A DNA stretch of 64,000 nt. It comes from BOG-908 sp964242595. Its GTDB lineage: Bacteria; Pseudomonadota; Alphaproteobacteria; Acetobacterales; Acetobacteraceae. The notes beneath the pieces are model-generated. The model worked only from the letters and a program-made list of their open reading frames with translations, was not told the DNA's origin and ran no database searches. Location: contig CAXTBC010000003.1 in NCBI GenBank assembly GCA_964242595.1, positions 1 to 64,000 of the forward strand. The letters run 5' to 3'. This document shows, piece by piece, positions 8,711-17,097 of this stretch. The translations under genes and the position numbers were made by a program. Position 1 is the first letter of the stretch; each line of letters starts with the position of its first letter.

Positions 8711-9829
8711 CTAATGGACCCTGATGTGGTAGAGGCGGGCGAACAGGCCGTCCTGCATCCGCTCCTCGACCGCGAGCAGCGACGCCCGCAGGGCCGCCGG
8801 CGTCCCCGCCGCGTTCGGGACCACGAGTGTTGCCAGGAGGCCCGCCGCGTCCGCGTCGTACATGTAGGCGTGCGATCCGCGGTGGATCGGGAGCATGCGG
8901 CTGTTCGGGGGCGCCAGGAACGTCGCCATGTTCGCGGGCAGGGCGATGACGTTCTCTGTCGAGTCCATCGCCCAGCCGGACTTCGCGATCGCCAGTTGGA
9001 CGGGGACGGGCAGCGCCGCGACGACGTTGAATGGAAGCAGGTGGTGGGCCTCCCATTGCTGTAGTTGGGTGGTCCTCACGAGCGCGCGGGCGACGCTGCT
9101 CCTGGTGCTGAGGGCCGGATCGACCTTCGAGGGCCGGTATTCCACGACGGCTCCCTGAAGGACGCCGTCGACCACGTCGTCCACAAGCACGTCGATCGAG
9201 GCGATGGCGGCCGTGTTGCCGCGCGTCGCCAGCCCGGCCGTCCCGGGGTGCGCCTGCTCGTATCGCATGACGGCGACCGCCGCCTCCTCGTTCAGCGGTC
9301 CGTTGAATGGTAGCTGCCCAAAGGAGAACGGCGCCATCCACTTCGTCCAGACGTAGGCACGCGCCGCCAGCACGTCGGTCGCCTGGCTGGCGTCGAGGCG
9401 GAAGCGGGCGATGGCTTCCTGGACCGCCCCGCGCTCCCGGGCCTCGTCCATCTCGTGCAGCAGCGTGGCGGCCGTGAGGACCGTGCCGCCGATGCGGAGC
9501 GCTCCCGATGCCAGGCGCTCGACCTCCGCCCCTCCGATCGGCGGGAATTTCAGGGCGGGCAGCGATCCCGGCATGCCCATGCCGCCGATGGCCCCGGGCA
9601 TCGGCATCGTCGTGGCCTGGACGAGCACCAAGGGCGGTGACATCCCGCTCCCGACGTCCGGTGAGGCGAGTTCTGCTCCGGGCCATCGCCGATCCCTCAG
9701 CATGGCCTGCGTCAGCCCGTGGTTGCCGGTCCCGGCGTCCAGCACGAGCATCGACGCACGAGCGTCGGCCGGCCACCCGCCCGAGAACCTGCCGGGGCCG
9801 CCGAGCGAAGATGCCTCTCCCCCGGTCAT
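8711..9829 (-). CDS. AHH-type HNH/EndoVII nuclease toxin
   Basis: This 372-residue protein ends in an AHH nuclease domain: AHH at 261-263 in WEAHHLLPF, then NVIALPANM (N293) and PIHRGSHAYMY (H316 and H320), the order expected of HNH/EndoVII-superfamily AHH toxins. The N-terminal 250 residues include a Gly/Met/Pro-rich stretch (MPMPGAIGGMGMPG) that could be a delivery or linker region. There is no signal peptide and no Rhs/YD repeats, so how it would be exported is unclear; it may act inside the cell. The next gene, 5 bp on, is the probable immunity partner. The nuclease domain is well supported; the biological role is inferred. Confidence 0.65.
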   Translation of the reverse strand: MTGGEASSLGGPGRFSGGWPADARASMLVLDAGTGNHGLTQAMLRDRRWPGAELASPDVGSGMSPPLVLVQATTMPMPGAIGGMGMPGSLPALKFPPIGGAEVERLASGALRIGGTVLTAATLLHEMDEARERGAVQEAIARFRLDASQATDVLAARAYVWTKWMAPFSFGQLPFNGPLNEEAAVAVMRYEQAHPGTAGLATRGNTAAIASIDVLVDDVVDGVLQGAVVEYRPSKVDPALSTRSSVARALVRTTQLQQWEAHHLLPFNVVAALPVPVQLAIAKSGWAMDSTENVIALPANMATFLAPPNSRMLPIHRGSHAYMYDADAAGLLATLVVPNAAGTPAALRASLLAVEERMQDGLFARLYHIRVH

Positions 9830-9873
9830 CAGTCGTCACCCCTACGTCGCATGAAGGTCATACTTGACCTGTC

Positions 9874-10407
9874 TCAGCTCGTGATCTCGAGCGTCCAGCT
9901 TCCGCCGAATTCTGTCACCAGCACGCCGATCAGGAACGGGGACAAGGCCCGTGCGGTCTCGACCTCCTTCATCATGACCATGAGCGGGCCGCCGAGGCTG
10001 CCGTTGGCGCGCGCGAGTTCCGGCAACATGCTCGCGATCCGCATTGGATCGTGCCTGAGCAGCGAGGGCCCGAACTCGTGGAACGGCACCGAGTGATGGG
10101 CGTAGCGGATGCCCATGGCCTCGATCTGGCTCCGGACCACCCCACCGTCCACCGCCGTGAACTTGAAGTGCGGCGCGAACCTGAGGTCGAGCAGCATCGT
10201 GGGCCTCACCTGGATGAGGCTCTTCAGGAACGTGGCGCCATGGAGGCGATCCGTCGCTACCACATGCAGCTGCCTCGGGCGTTCGAATTCGATGGCGAGC
10301 TGTTCCGGCGGTCTCGCAGGCGCATGCTCGCTCGTGCGCGATCGTTCCGGCCGAGCCAGGAACACGACGTTCCCCGGTCCATCCGCAGCGCGCATCTCAG
10401 CCGCCAT
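9874..10407 (-). CDS. DUF488-like protein
   Basis: This 177-residue soluble protein has its core at about residues 45-120 (LHVVATDRLHGATFLKSL, then MLLDLRFAPHFKF, then IEAMGIRYAHHSVPFHEFG), following the DUF488 pattern: a rhodanese-like strand, an LxDxR motif and a second half around a conserved aromatic/His region. It overlaps the 3' end of the AvcD-like gene by 11 bp, implying translational coupling, and lies 44 bp ahead of the AHH toxin. No catalytic role can be stated. The coupling suggests an accessory to the deaminase, but that is inference. Confidence 0.5.
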   Translation of the reverse strand: MAAEMRAADGPGNVVFLARPERSRTSEHAPARPPEQLAIEFERPRQLHVVATDRLHGATFLKSLIQVRPTMLLDLRFAPHFKFTAVDGGVVRSQIEAMGIRYAHHSVPFHEFGPSLLRHDPMRIASMLPELARANGSLGGPLMVMMKEVETARALSPFLIGVLVTEFGGSWTLEITS

Positions 10408-12170
10408 GTCGTGTTCCCATCCCGGTGACCTGTGATTCCAAGTTGGCGTAGCTGACTTGGTGCTGGGACCACGGACTGCCCCAATCGGCCTCGCCCATCA
10501 TGTAGCTTCCGGACACCTTGTCCTTGTAGTCGCGATCCTTCCTGAACACCCTCGCATAAAGCCGCGGCGCGACACCGACGAAGGGCCTGAACAAGACCTT
10601 CCCGCTGCTGGCGGCCGACTTGCCGACATCGATGGAGGTGATCATCACGCCTAACGCCTGACCCTTCGTGAACGCGAGGTCGCCGCCGGCGGACTGTCTC
10701 CGCGAGAGCACGACGTCGTGTAGGGTGGGTCGGCTCGGCGGCGTCCAATCCTCCGGCACCGTCTCGATCGCGTCCCCATGCAGCTCGATTGCCCGGCTCT
10801 TCGGATAGGGCTCGATGTACTGGACTTCGTAAACGCCGGCGGTGACGATGTGTCGGGCGCAGTAGTGGCACGGATAGGTCGTGACGAAGAGTCTCGACCC
10901 GATGGTCGACGTTCCCGAACGCCCGGCCGAGAGCAGCGCGTCCATCTCGGCGTGCACCGAACGGCTGAACTCCAGCAACCCGCCCAGCTGCGTCTTCCGG
11001 ACGGCCACCAGCTTCTGTTGCAGGTCGTCGGGCGCGATGTCGGACCCGAACAAGGCCTTCACCGCGCCTTCGATCAGTTGGTTCTGTTGTTGGTTGTTGC
11101 TGCAATACGGCCCCTTGGCTCCGTTGTTGCACATGGCGCATCGGTTCTCGACCTTGCTGGGACCGGGTTCCTCGCCATAGACGCCGCCGCCGGCCTTCGG
11201 CACCTCGTTCGTCCCCGTCGCGACCACGTTGCCCTGTTCGTCGATCAGGGCGGCGCCGACCTGCCGCGACATGCAGCTGCTCTGGAGCTGGGCGGAGTAG
11301 GCGGCGTGCATCGCGGATTCCTCGACGGTCGGCCGGAGGATCCTGGTATGCAGGATTATCGAAACGAGCCTGTCCAGCTCCCCGATTAATCTCTGATCGA
11401 TCGCATCCTTGAAGTTCCCGCTCGTGGGCATTTCGACGTGCTTGGTGTTGTCGACGAAGAAGTCGGCCTCGTGGAACGCATCGGTGACGTGCTGGCCGTG
11501 CTTCTTGTCGGGGTCGCCGGCATCGCGGCTGATGAATTCATCAAGTGCGGCGATGTTCTTCGGCTGGGATCGTTCGACACCGGTGAAGAGGGCGTCCGAT
11601 AGGCGTTTCCGCAGCACCGGCGGGCTGCACACGACGCCTATGAGCACGAACGCGTCGCCATACAATCTCCGGAGGAGTCCGGCCTCGGCGGGATGCTTCA
11701 GGGAAACGATGACGTAGGCCCTGGGCGCCCCATCTGGCTCGACGGGCTCGCCGGGCTTGAAAGCGATGCCGCGGGCGTCGGCGCGCTTCGCGGCGATCCT
11801 GCCGACCGCGGAGACCGCGATGGCGGCGTGGTCCCCCATCCTCAGCTCGTCGCCCTTCTCCTGCATCGCGACCTTGCGTTCGAGCGGCGGCAAGGCCGCG
11901 ATCCGCGCCGCGAAGTCCTCCGCCCCTACTGCGCCCCGAATGACGTCGCTGGCCCTCACCGTCTCGCAGGTGAACTTGCCGTCCCAGCTTGCTGTCCTTC
12001 AGGCATCTCTCCAGTTGGCGGGCGACGTGAGACGACCCGGCCCCGACGGGGCCGACGACCGCGAAGAACAGCTCGTTCGCGGCACGCGACCTCAGCAGGC
12101 GACGGGAGTCGACAGACGTGTCGGACGCCGCCCCCGTCTTGTCGACCGCCTGCGGCGAACTAATCGGCAT
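10397..12170 (-). pseudogene. avcD: AvcD-like anti-phage dCTP/dCMP deaminase, one frameshift
   Basis: The 5' frame (start ATG 12170, GGAG just upstream) encodes a P-loop region: VVGPVGAGSSHVARQL at about residues 38-53, with Ser in place of the usual Lys. The frame is lost near 11,970; the next frame resumes with ETVRASDVIRG and continues to 10,397. That long part contains the deaminase zinc site: HAE in SVHAEMDAL and PCxxC in TYPCHYCARHI, with a CMSRQVGAALID motif upstream. This P-loop plus deaminase layout is that of AvcD, which depletes deoxycytidine nucleotides during phage infection. One indel would restore about 590 residues, so it is either a recent pseudogene or a sequence error. Confidence 0.7.
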
Positions 12171-12220
12171 CGGGACTCCAGTCGTTTCGGGTATGTCACG
12201 CCCGATAACACGTCGGAGCA

Positions 12221-12236
12221 CGGTCCTCCAGGACCG
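12221..12236. other. Short perfect hairpin between tniQ and the AvcD-like gene
   Basis: CGGTCCT and AGGACCG form a 7-bp stem with a 2-base loop in the 78 bp between the left tniQ and the AvcD-like gene. No T-run follows on either strand, so it is not a classical terminator. In characterised AvcID systems the deaminase is held in check by a small RNA encoded next to it; this spot is where one would look, but nothing here proves an RNA. Confidence 0.3.
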
Positions 12237-12248
12237 CGGGTAGCCGTC

Positions 12249-13361
12249 CTACGCTCCCCAACCGGTAGCAGCCAGGATCCGCGACGCCCGAACGCCCCGG
12301 TACGCCACGGGGTCCTTACGCCGAAGACGAAGCAGGACGGGTTCCTTCAGCACGGGCTCCCATGTGCGGTCCCGCCGCACGCCAGCCGGCAAACGCGCCA
12401 CCTCACCGGCCAGCGACGGCGGGACGCGAAGCCGGGCGAAGCTGCGGCGCGTCAGGCCGGCCGCGTCCGCGCCGATCCGGAACGCGGCGGGCCAATCCGC
12501 CATCCAGGCCGCGACCAATCCCAGCCACGGCGCCCGCACGTCGAGGCGGCACTGCTCGAACCGCAGCCGGCCGTCGCCGCGGGCTGGAACGCCATCCAGC
12601 GCGAGGGCGATGCGCAAGCGGTCGTGCACCGCGGCCGGAGCGGACGCCGCCACCGAGCAGCGCACCACGTCGAACACCTCGCGATCGACCCACGGGCCGG
12701 CGACGCCGCCGGCCTCTCCGCGCAACCTCGCCGACAAGCCCTTTTGGAGCGCCAGCGCCCCCGCCGACATACCCGGACCGCCGCTCGCGCTCCTACCGGA
12801 ACCGACGTCCCGGCCGCAGTCCGCCAGCCGGCCGGTGAACGACCTGTGCGGCACCACGGGCGCATCGCAGTAGCCGCACGCGTCCTCCAGCGCCCGTTGG
12901 TGCCGGGGGCAGGCGACCGCGAAGGCGAGCCGCCACTCCTTCCTGAAGCATGGCGTGCCATCCACGAGGCAGTCCGGGCAGAACTGGAGCGCGTGCCGGG
13001 TCCTCTTGCGGTGGTGGACGCCGGCCGACAGCACGAGGGGCGTATCGCCGCCCAGCCGGCGCGGACCGGCGAGGCGCGAGCGCCATCCGGCGAGTGTGGC
13101 GTCCTCCAGGACGCCGCGGCGCACTCCCATGCTGCGTGCAAGGTCGTCGAGCCAGTCGGGTGAGTGCGGGCGTCGGCCCCCACGGGACAGCTCTTCCGAA
13201 TCCCGGTCGAAGTCGCGCTCCCATACCGGGTCACTATGCCAGAACAGCGCCAACAGGCGGTATGCCGTCAACCCGTGCGCCTCGGCGTTCCTGGCGAGGC
13301 AGGAGGTCAGCAATTCGCCCGGCAACGGCGGCAGGCGACGCGTCCATTCACCGATCACCAT
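12249..13361 (-). CDS. tniQ: TniQ-family transposition targeting protein (left module)
   Basis: This 370-residue protein has the TniQ signature opening (LPPLPGELLTSCLARNA) and a zinc-binding block (FCPDC at 128-131, then ACPRHQ and ACGYC), as in TniQ/TnsD proteins that pick the insertion site for Tn7- and Tn5053-like transposons. It is shorter than the TniQ of the right module, nearer to the Tn402/Tn5053 type. It starts 6 bp after the tniB remnant on the same strand. Because tniB is truncated and no transposase gene is linked on this side, the module cannot move unaided. The cargo genes to its left follow in the same orientation. Confidence 0.8.
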   Translation of the reverse strand: MVIGEWTRRLPPLPGELLTSCLARNAEAHGLTAYRLLALFWHSDPVWERDFDRDSEELSRGGRRPHSPDWLDDLARSMGVRRGVLEDATLAGWRSRLAGPRRLGGDTPLVLSAGVHHRKRTRHALQFCPDCLVDGTPCFRKEWRLAFAVACPRHQRALEDACGYCDAPVVPHRSFTGRLADCGRDVGSGRSASGGPGMSAGALALQKGLSARLRGEAGGVAGPWVDREVFDVVRCSVAASAPAAVHDRLRIALALDGVPARGDGRLRFEQCRLDVRAPWLGLVAAWMADWPAAFRIGADAAGLTRRSFARLRVPPSLAGEVARLPAGVRRDRTWEPVLKEPVLLRLRRKDPVAYRGVRASRILAATGWGA

Positions 13362-13367
13362 CGGCGT

Positions 13368-13859
13368 CTATAGATCGAGGCCGTTGACGTCGAAGTCGTC
13401 CCCGTTGCTTGGTTTCAGGCTGGACAGGATCCCCACGTCGATCCGCTCCCTCCCGGATCGGAGCGCGAGGGCAGTGGCCGCCTTGAGGGCGTCGACCACC
13501 CCGCCGATCGTGCCTCCGGACAGCGAATGCAGCTTGATCGCCAACTCCTTCGTCGCCAGCCCGGAAGGCTCCGCCAAGGGCAGCATCGCTTCCAGGCTGG
13601 TTAGCAACCGGAGGAATTCGCGGTCGAGCTTCCATAGCGTGAGTCCGGTCGTCTCGAAGCGGGTCCACGTCTGGCTGTCGGTCTTGAGCGCGCGGACCGC
13701 GTCCTTGATGCCCGCCACGATCAGGGCGAGGCCGACCTCGCTGCTGAGACCCTTGATCGCCGCGAGCATGATCCGTTGGTCCCTGGCGTGGCCGAGGAGG
13801 ATGTGGTGGATCTCATCGATCAGGATGCCCCTGCAATGCAGCTGCCCCCAGCCGCTCAA
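13368..13859 (-). pseudogene. tniB: 5'-truncated TniB/TnsC-type AAA ATPase
   Basis: Only the C-terminal 163 residues remain. They begin just before the Walker B motif (GILIDEIHHILLG) and include sensor-type residues (ALIVAGI) and the TniB C-terminal block (MLPLAEPSGLA, then GGTIGGVVDALKAA). The Walker A motif and everything upstream are missing because the sequence changes abruptly at about 13,860 to an unrelated opposite-strand fragment. No normal start codon or ribosome site is evident. It belongs with the adjacent tniQ and marks the broken edge of the left transposition module. Confidence 0.75.
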
Positions 13860-13860
13860 G

Positions 13861-14371
13861 AGCCCCTATTTGGATGCCGGGGATGACCTGGTGGTTCGCA
13901 CGTCGTATTCGCGCGACGTCGCCGCGGTTCTGCGGACCGTGCCGTGGGCCAGCTGGGGCCCGGGTGCCAAGGCCTGGCGGGTGCCGTTCCGGGCATGGGA
14001 AGAACTGCGTGTGCGCTGGCCCGATGTGGAGGAGGCCGCGCGCCGGGCCGAGCCCGAGGCGAGGCAGACGCGCCAGCTGGCCAGGAAGGCGGAGCCCGGC
14101 GATGCCGAGCGACGTGCGGAGGGTGCCGAGCGCCGCCTACGACGCCATCCCGTGCCGCCCGATGCGCTGCCGCCGTTCGGCCGCGTTCTGGAGACCTGGG
14201 CGGGATGCGTGATGTTCGAGGAAGTGACCGGAGAGCTCGCGGACCCGGCCGTCGTGGCGCGCTTCTATGCCGGTGTGACTGCCGTAGGCGACCTGGTCTG
14301 GGCCGGGTGGCGGCGGCCCGACGATGCCGAACTGGTGCGGGCATGGCCTGCGCGGCGCGCACGCCCGACTG
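13861..14371 (+). pseudogene. HARP-like domain gene fragment
   Basis: From the breakpoint at 13,860 an open frame reads rightward without a start codon: LVVRTSYSRDVAAVLRTVP then AWRVPFRAWEELRV, resembling the HARP (HepA-related) domain, followed by a charged Ala/Arg/Glu region of about 60 residues and a short C-terminal part. It is cut at its 5' end by the tniB junction and blends into the 3' end of the wrbA remnant at about 14,375. No complete gene of this kind is present. The domain call is moderate; the fragment status is clear. Confidence 0.4.
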
Positions 14372-14376
14372 ACCGC

Positions 14377-14940
14377 TCAGTTGTCCCGGCTATCGGGGCG
14401 ACGGCTCGGCATCTCGGTTGCCGCCACGAGCGCCGCAGCGATGGCCACCATGTGCCGCGTCTGATGCCGGGCCGCGTCCAGGTCCTCCGGGCGGGGGGGC
14501 GCGGTTCTCCGCACCGACGATGGCTGACGACCCGTAGGGCGAGCCGGCCTCCAACATCGCCTTGTCGGTGTAGCCTGTCGGCACGATGACCGCGCCCAGA
14601 TGCGCCATCGGCGCATACAGCGACAGGGTGACGACCTCGGAGGCGCCATGCGGCCAGGAGGCGGTGGCGAACGCGCCGCCGACCTTGCCGGCCAAGGCGC
14701 CGCGCTTCCATTGCGATCCGAGCCGGTCGAGGAACGTCTTCAGCTCGGTCGCCATCGCGCCGAAATAGCTGGCGTGCCGAATAGGATGGCGTCTGCCCTT
14801 CCGGCATCTTCAAGGGTGGGTGGCTCGTAAAGCGCGTTCTGCCGCTGCGCGTTTTCCAGCCAGCCCTCCGCCTTGGCCATTGTGGCCTCGTCGACCACCT
14901 CGCGCGCGCGGCGCAGGCGGACCTCCGTGGTGCTCCACGC
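14377..14940 (-). pseudogene. wrbA: wrbA (flavodoxin-like NAD(P)H:quinone oxidoreductase) remnant
   Basis: Pieces in different frames reconstruct the middle and end of WrbA: EVRLRRAREVVDEATMAKAE and ADAILFGTP near 14,760-14,940; MATELKTFLDRLGSQW then KVGGAFATASWPHGASEVV; GSPYGSSAIVG; and a C-terminal HMVAIAAALVAATE ending at 14,377. At least two frameshifts separate them, and the N-terminal FMN-binding strand is absent because the sequence switches to an SDR fragment at about 14,925-14,940. The gene is inactive. It is one of four consecutive truncated genes between the two transposition modules. Confidence 0.75.
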
Positions 14941-15617
14941 CCGCAATGCAGCGCGCCAGCGCTATTCCGCCCGCGCGGTGCCGGGCGCCGAGGCGGTCGT
15001 CGCCGGCGACCTTTCGCGCATTGCGGGGATCCGCGACGTGGCGGACCAGGTCAACGCGATCGGGCCGATGGACGCGGTGATCCACAACGCCGCGGTCGGC
15101 TTCCGGGAACCCCGCAGGGTGGAGACGGCAGACGGGCTCGCGCATGTCTTCGCGGTGAACACGGTGGCGCCCTATCTGCTCACGGCCTAGATCAGGCGAC
15201 CGGCGCGCCTGGTGTATGTCAGCTCCGAACTGCACCGGCGCGGCGACGCCAGCCTAGACGACCTGAACTGGAAGCGGCGCTCCCGGCGCGGCAACCAGGC
15301 CTATTCGGACACGAGGGTGCATATGGCGCTGCTGGCCTGCGCCGTCGCCCGGCGCTGGCCGCAGGCGCGCAGCAAGTCGCTGGAGCCCGGCTGGGTGGCC
15401 ACCAGGATAGGCGGCCCGCGCCACCGGCGACCTGCAGGCGGCGCACTTGACCCAGGCGTGGCTGGCCACCGGCGAAGACCCGCATACCGAGGCAACGGAC
15501 GGCTACTTCCTCCACATGCACCCTAAGCGGCCGAGTGGCGCCGTGTTCGATGTGGAACGGCAGGACCGGTTGCTTGCCGCTTGCGAGCGCCTTAGCGGCG
15601 TAGCCATCCCGGAGTAA
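14925..15617 (+). pseudogene. Short-chain dehydrogenase remnant
   Basis: The frame opens mid-domain with SVVLHARNAARQ and continues through MDAVIHNAAVGFREP and FAVNTVAPYLLTA, the SDR NNAG-type region, then hits a TAG at 15,188. After it come RLVYVSSELHRRGDAS, NQAYSDTRVHMALLA (a degenerate YxxxK site) and SLEPGWVATRIGG. A frameshift near 15,415 leads to HLTQAWLATGEDPHT and a stop at 15,615. The N-terminal TGxxxGxG nucleotide-binding motif is missing. A nonsense codon, a frameshift and a lost N-terminus make this a clear pseudogene. Confidence 0.75.
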
Positions 15618-15807
15618 AAGTTGCGCCTGGCAAGCGACGGCCTGCGGCTCTACCGAGACGGACGGCCGTGCGCCGGAGCGGTCGTCGCGGGGCTGGCTGG
15701 TCCGGCTGCCGCCAACGTCCGGCCTCGTCGTGCTTGGCCGTCTGGTCGAACCAGGGCACGCCTCACGTCTGCCCCGCGTCCTTTAATTCGGCCTCGGGCC
15801 ATATCAG

Positions 15808-16130
15808 CTAGAAGTCTGCCGAGGCGGCCACGCACGCCACCGCCGAAGCGAGCATGGCGAGATGGAAGGCATGGAGCAGTGCGCCACCTCGTGCCGCGAG
15901 CACCGGGCCGAGCAGGGCGGTTGCCACGAGGCCGCCGGTCCGCGCGACCGCGCTGTTGAACCCGGAGGCGGAGCCAGTATCCCGGGCATCGACCGTGCTG
16001 AAGCCCACTGCAATGACGAGGAACGCGGGCAGGATTTCGGTCCAATAGGATGCGTCGGCGCCGCTGCGCAATGCGAGCAGGAAGCCGGCCGCGAGCGCCG
16101 CTTCTTTTCTGGAGTTCCCCGACCAGCGAG
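15808..16130 (-). pseudogene. C-terminal fragment of an MFS transporter
   Basis: About 105 residues of membrane-protein sequence (AALAAGFLLALRSGADASYW, then EILPAFLVIAVGFSTV, then LVATALLGPVLAARGGALL) match the last helices of DHA-type major facilitator proteins. The homology stops at roughly 16,130; the upstream frame is not transporter-like, and the N-terminal two thirds are not found elsewhere nearby. The break coincides with the probable outer edge of the right transposition module. The bases between the SDR remnant and this one (15,618-15,807) hold nothing I can identify. Confidence 0.6.
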
Positions 16131-16335
16131 CATTAAGGACTAGAACTTCGTTTTTTGCGGTCGCATCTCCGATTATGCCGCTGAATTCGCGCTTCGTTAC
16201 TCTGACCCTTGCGATTACGCGTACGACTGGCTGCACATGACGGGGATTGTGCTCCCTGAGCCTGTGCTTCGTTTCAACCCAATGGGTTGGACGGTGCGCG
16301 CTTTCGCCCGTCCGACCCGGTCGTAGGATCGGAAG
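16131..16335. other. Probable transposon end / tnsA promoter region
   Basis: This gene-free stretch precedes tnsA, where a Tn7-like element should carry its terminal transposase-binding sites. It contains CTTCGTT three times in the same orientation (16,146, 16,192 and 16,267) and a 15-bp palindrome, CAACCCA-A-TGGGTTG, at 16,275-16,289. It is visibly less GC-rich than its surroundings. The exact terminus and target duplication could not be identified by eye, so this is a candidate only. Confidence 0.3.
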
Positions 16336-17097
16336 ATGACAGTTCCCGGCATGAAAAGTTTGGAGTTGGACGAGGCAAGCCCGGCTCGCTTGGTTGTTTC
16401 CCCAAGAAGCAGTCAAGTTCCGCGCGGAGCGACGGCGCGCGACCCTGCACGCCGCATCAGCTTCACCTCGTGCGTTGGATACTACCGCTCCTCCAAGATG
16501 GGATGCGAGTATCCCTTCGAGAGCCTGCCGGAGCGGGATGCCATGGTGCTGCTGGACGTCGATTCCAGCATCGCCGCATTTCATGCCCAACCCGAGACGT
16601 TCAAGTGGGTGGAAGCCGGACGGCGGCGGCGCTATACCCCCGACCTCCTGATCGAGCATCGGAGCGGCTGCCGCGAATATCGCGAGGTCAAGCCGCAGAA
16701 GCTCATGGATCTTGACGCGACGCTGGACGGCCGCCTCGACCGCATCCTGTTGGAGAGCGCAGCGCGCGGCGCCGCTTTCGCCTTCTGGACGAAGGAGGAC
16801 ATACAGCGGCCCCCGCGCCTGCCCAACGCGAAGAGGCTCCGCTCAGCGCTCGCTTTCCTGGACGCCGAGTCCGTGCGCCTGGTCCACGGCGCCATCGCCG
16901 TCCTGGGCCTGCCTGTTCCTTTGGGGACCCTGGCTACGCACCTACGCGGCGGCATCCAGTTGGACGCGACAATCTTGGGATTGATCGCGCGCGGCAACCT
17001 CGCCGCCGACATCGCGCTTCCCCTCGGGCCCATGACGGCGATCACGCGTGGGCCCGTGGTATGGAACGGTCCGTTCGGGACGGGACCCGAAGCATGA
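16336..17097 (+). CDS. tnsA: TnsA-like transposon endonuclease
   Basis: This 253-residue protein follows TnsA: CEYPFESLPERDAMVLLDVD (acidic residues at 58-66), FHAQPETFKW, RYTPDLL with D103, and YREVKP with the Glu-x-Lys pair at 117-119. These make the restriction-enzyme-like E/D/ExK site that cuts the 5' ends of the transposon, giving cut-and-paste movement with TnsB. The N-terminal 40 residues are variable, so the precise start is uncertain. The stop overlaps the tnsB start (ATGA), the usual coupling in such elements. All catalytic residues are present. Confidence 0.85.
   Translation: MTVPGMKSLELDEASPARLVVSPRSSQVPRGATARDPARRISFTSCVGYYRSSKMGCEYPFESLPERDAMVLLDVDSSIAAFHAQPETFKWVEAGRRRRYTPDLLIEHRSGCREYREVKPQKLMDLDATLDGRLDRILLESAARGAAFAFWTKEDIQRPPRLPNAKRLRSALAFLDAESVRLVHGAIAVLGLPVPLGTLATHLRGGIQLDATILGLIARGNLAADIALPLGPMTAITRGPVVWNGPFGTGPEA

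Noticed and set aside
12955..14589. 544-residue plus-strand frame across the tniB and HARP fragments
   Set aside because: Its first half is antisense to tniQ and tniB, which have clear motifs on the other strand; only the part after 13,860 is coding-like.
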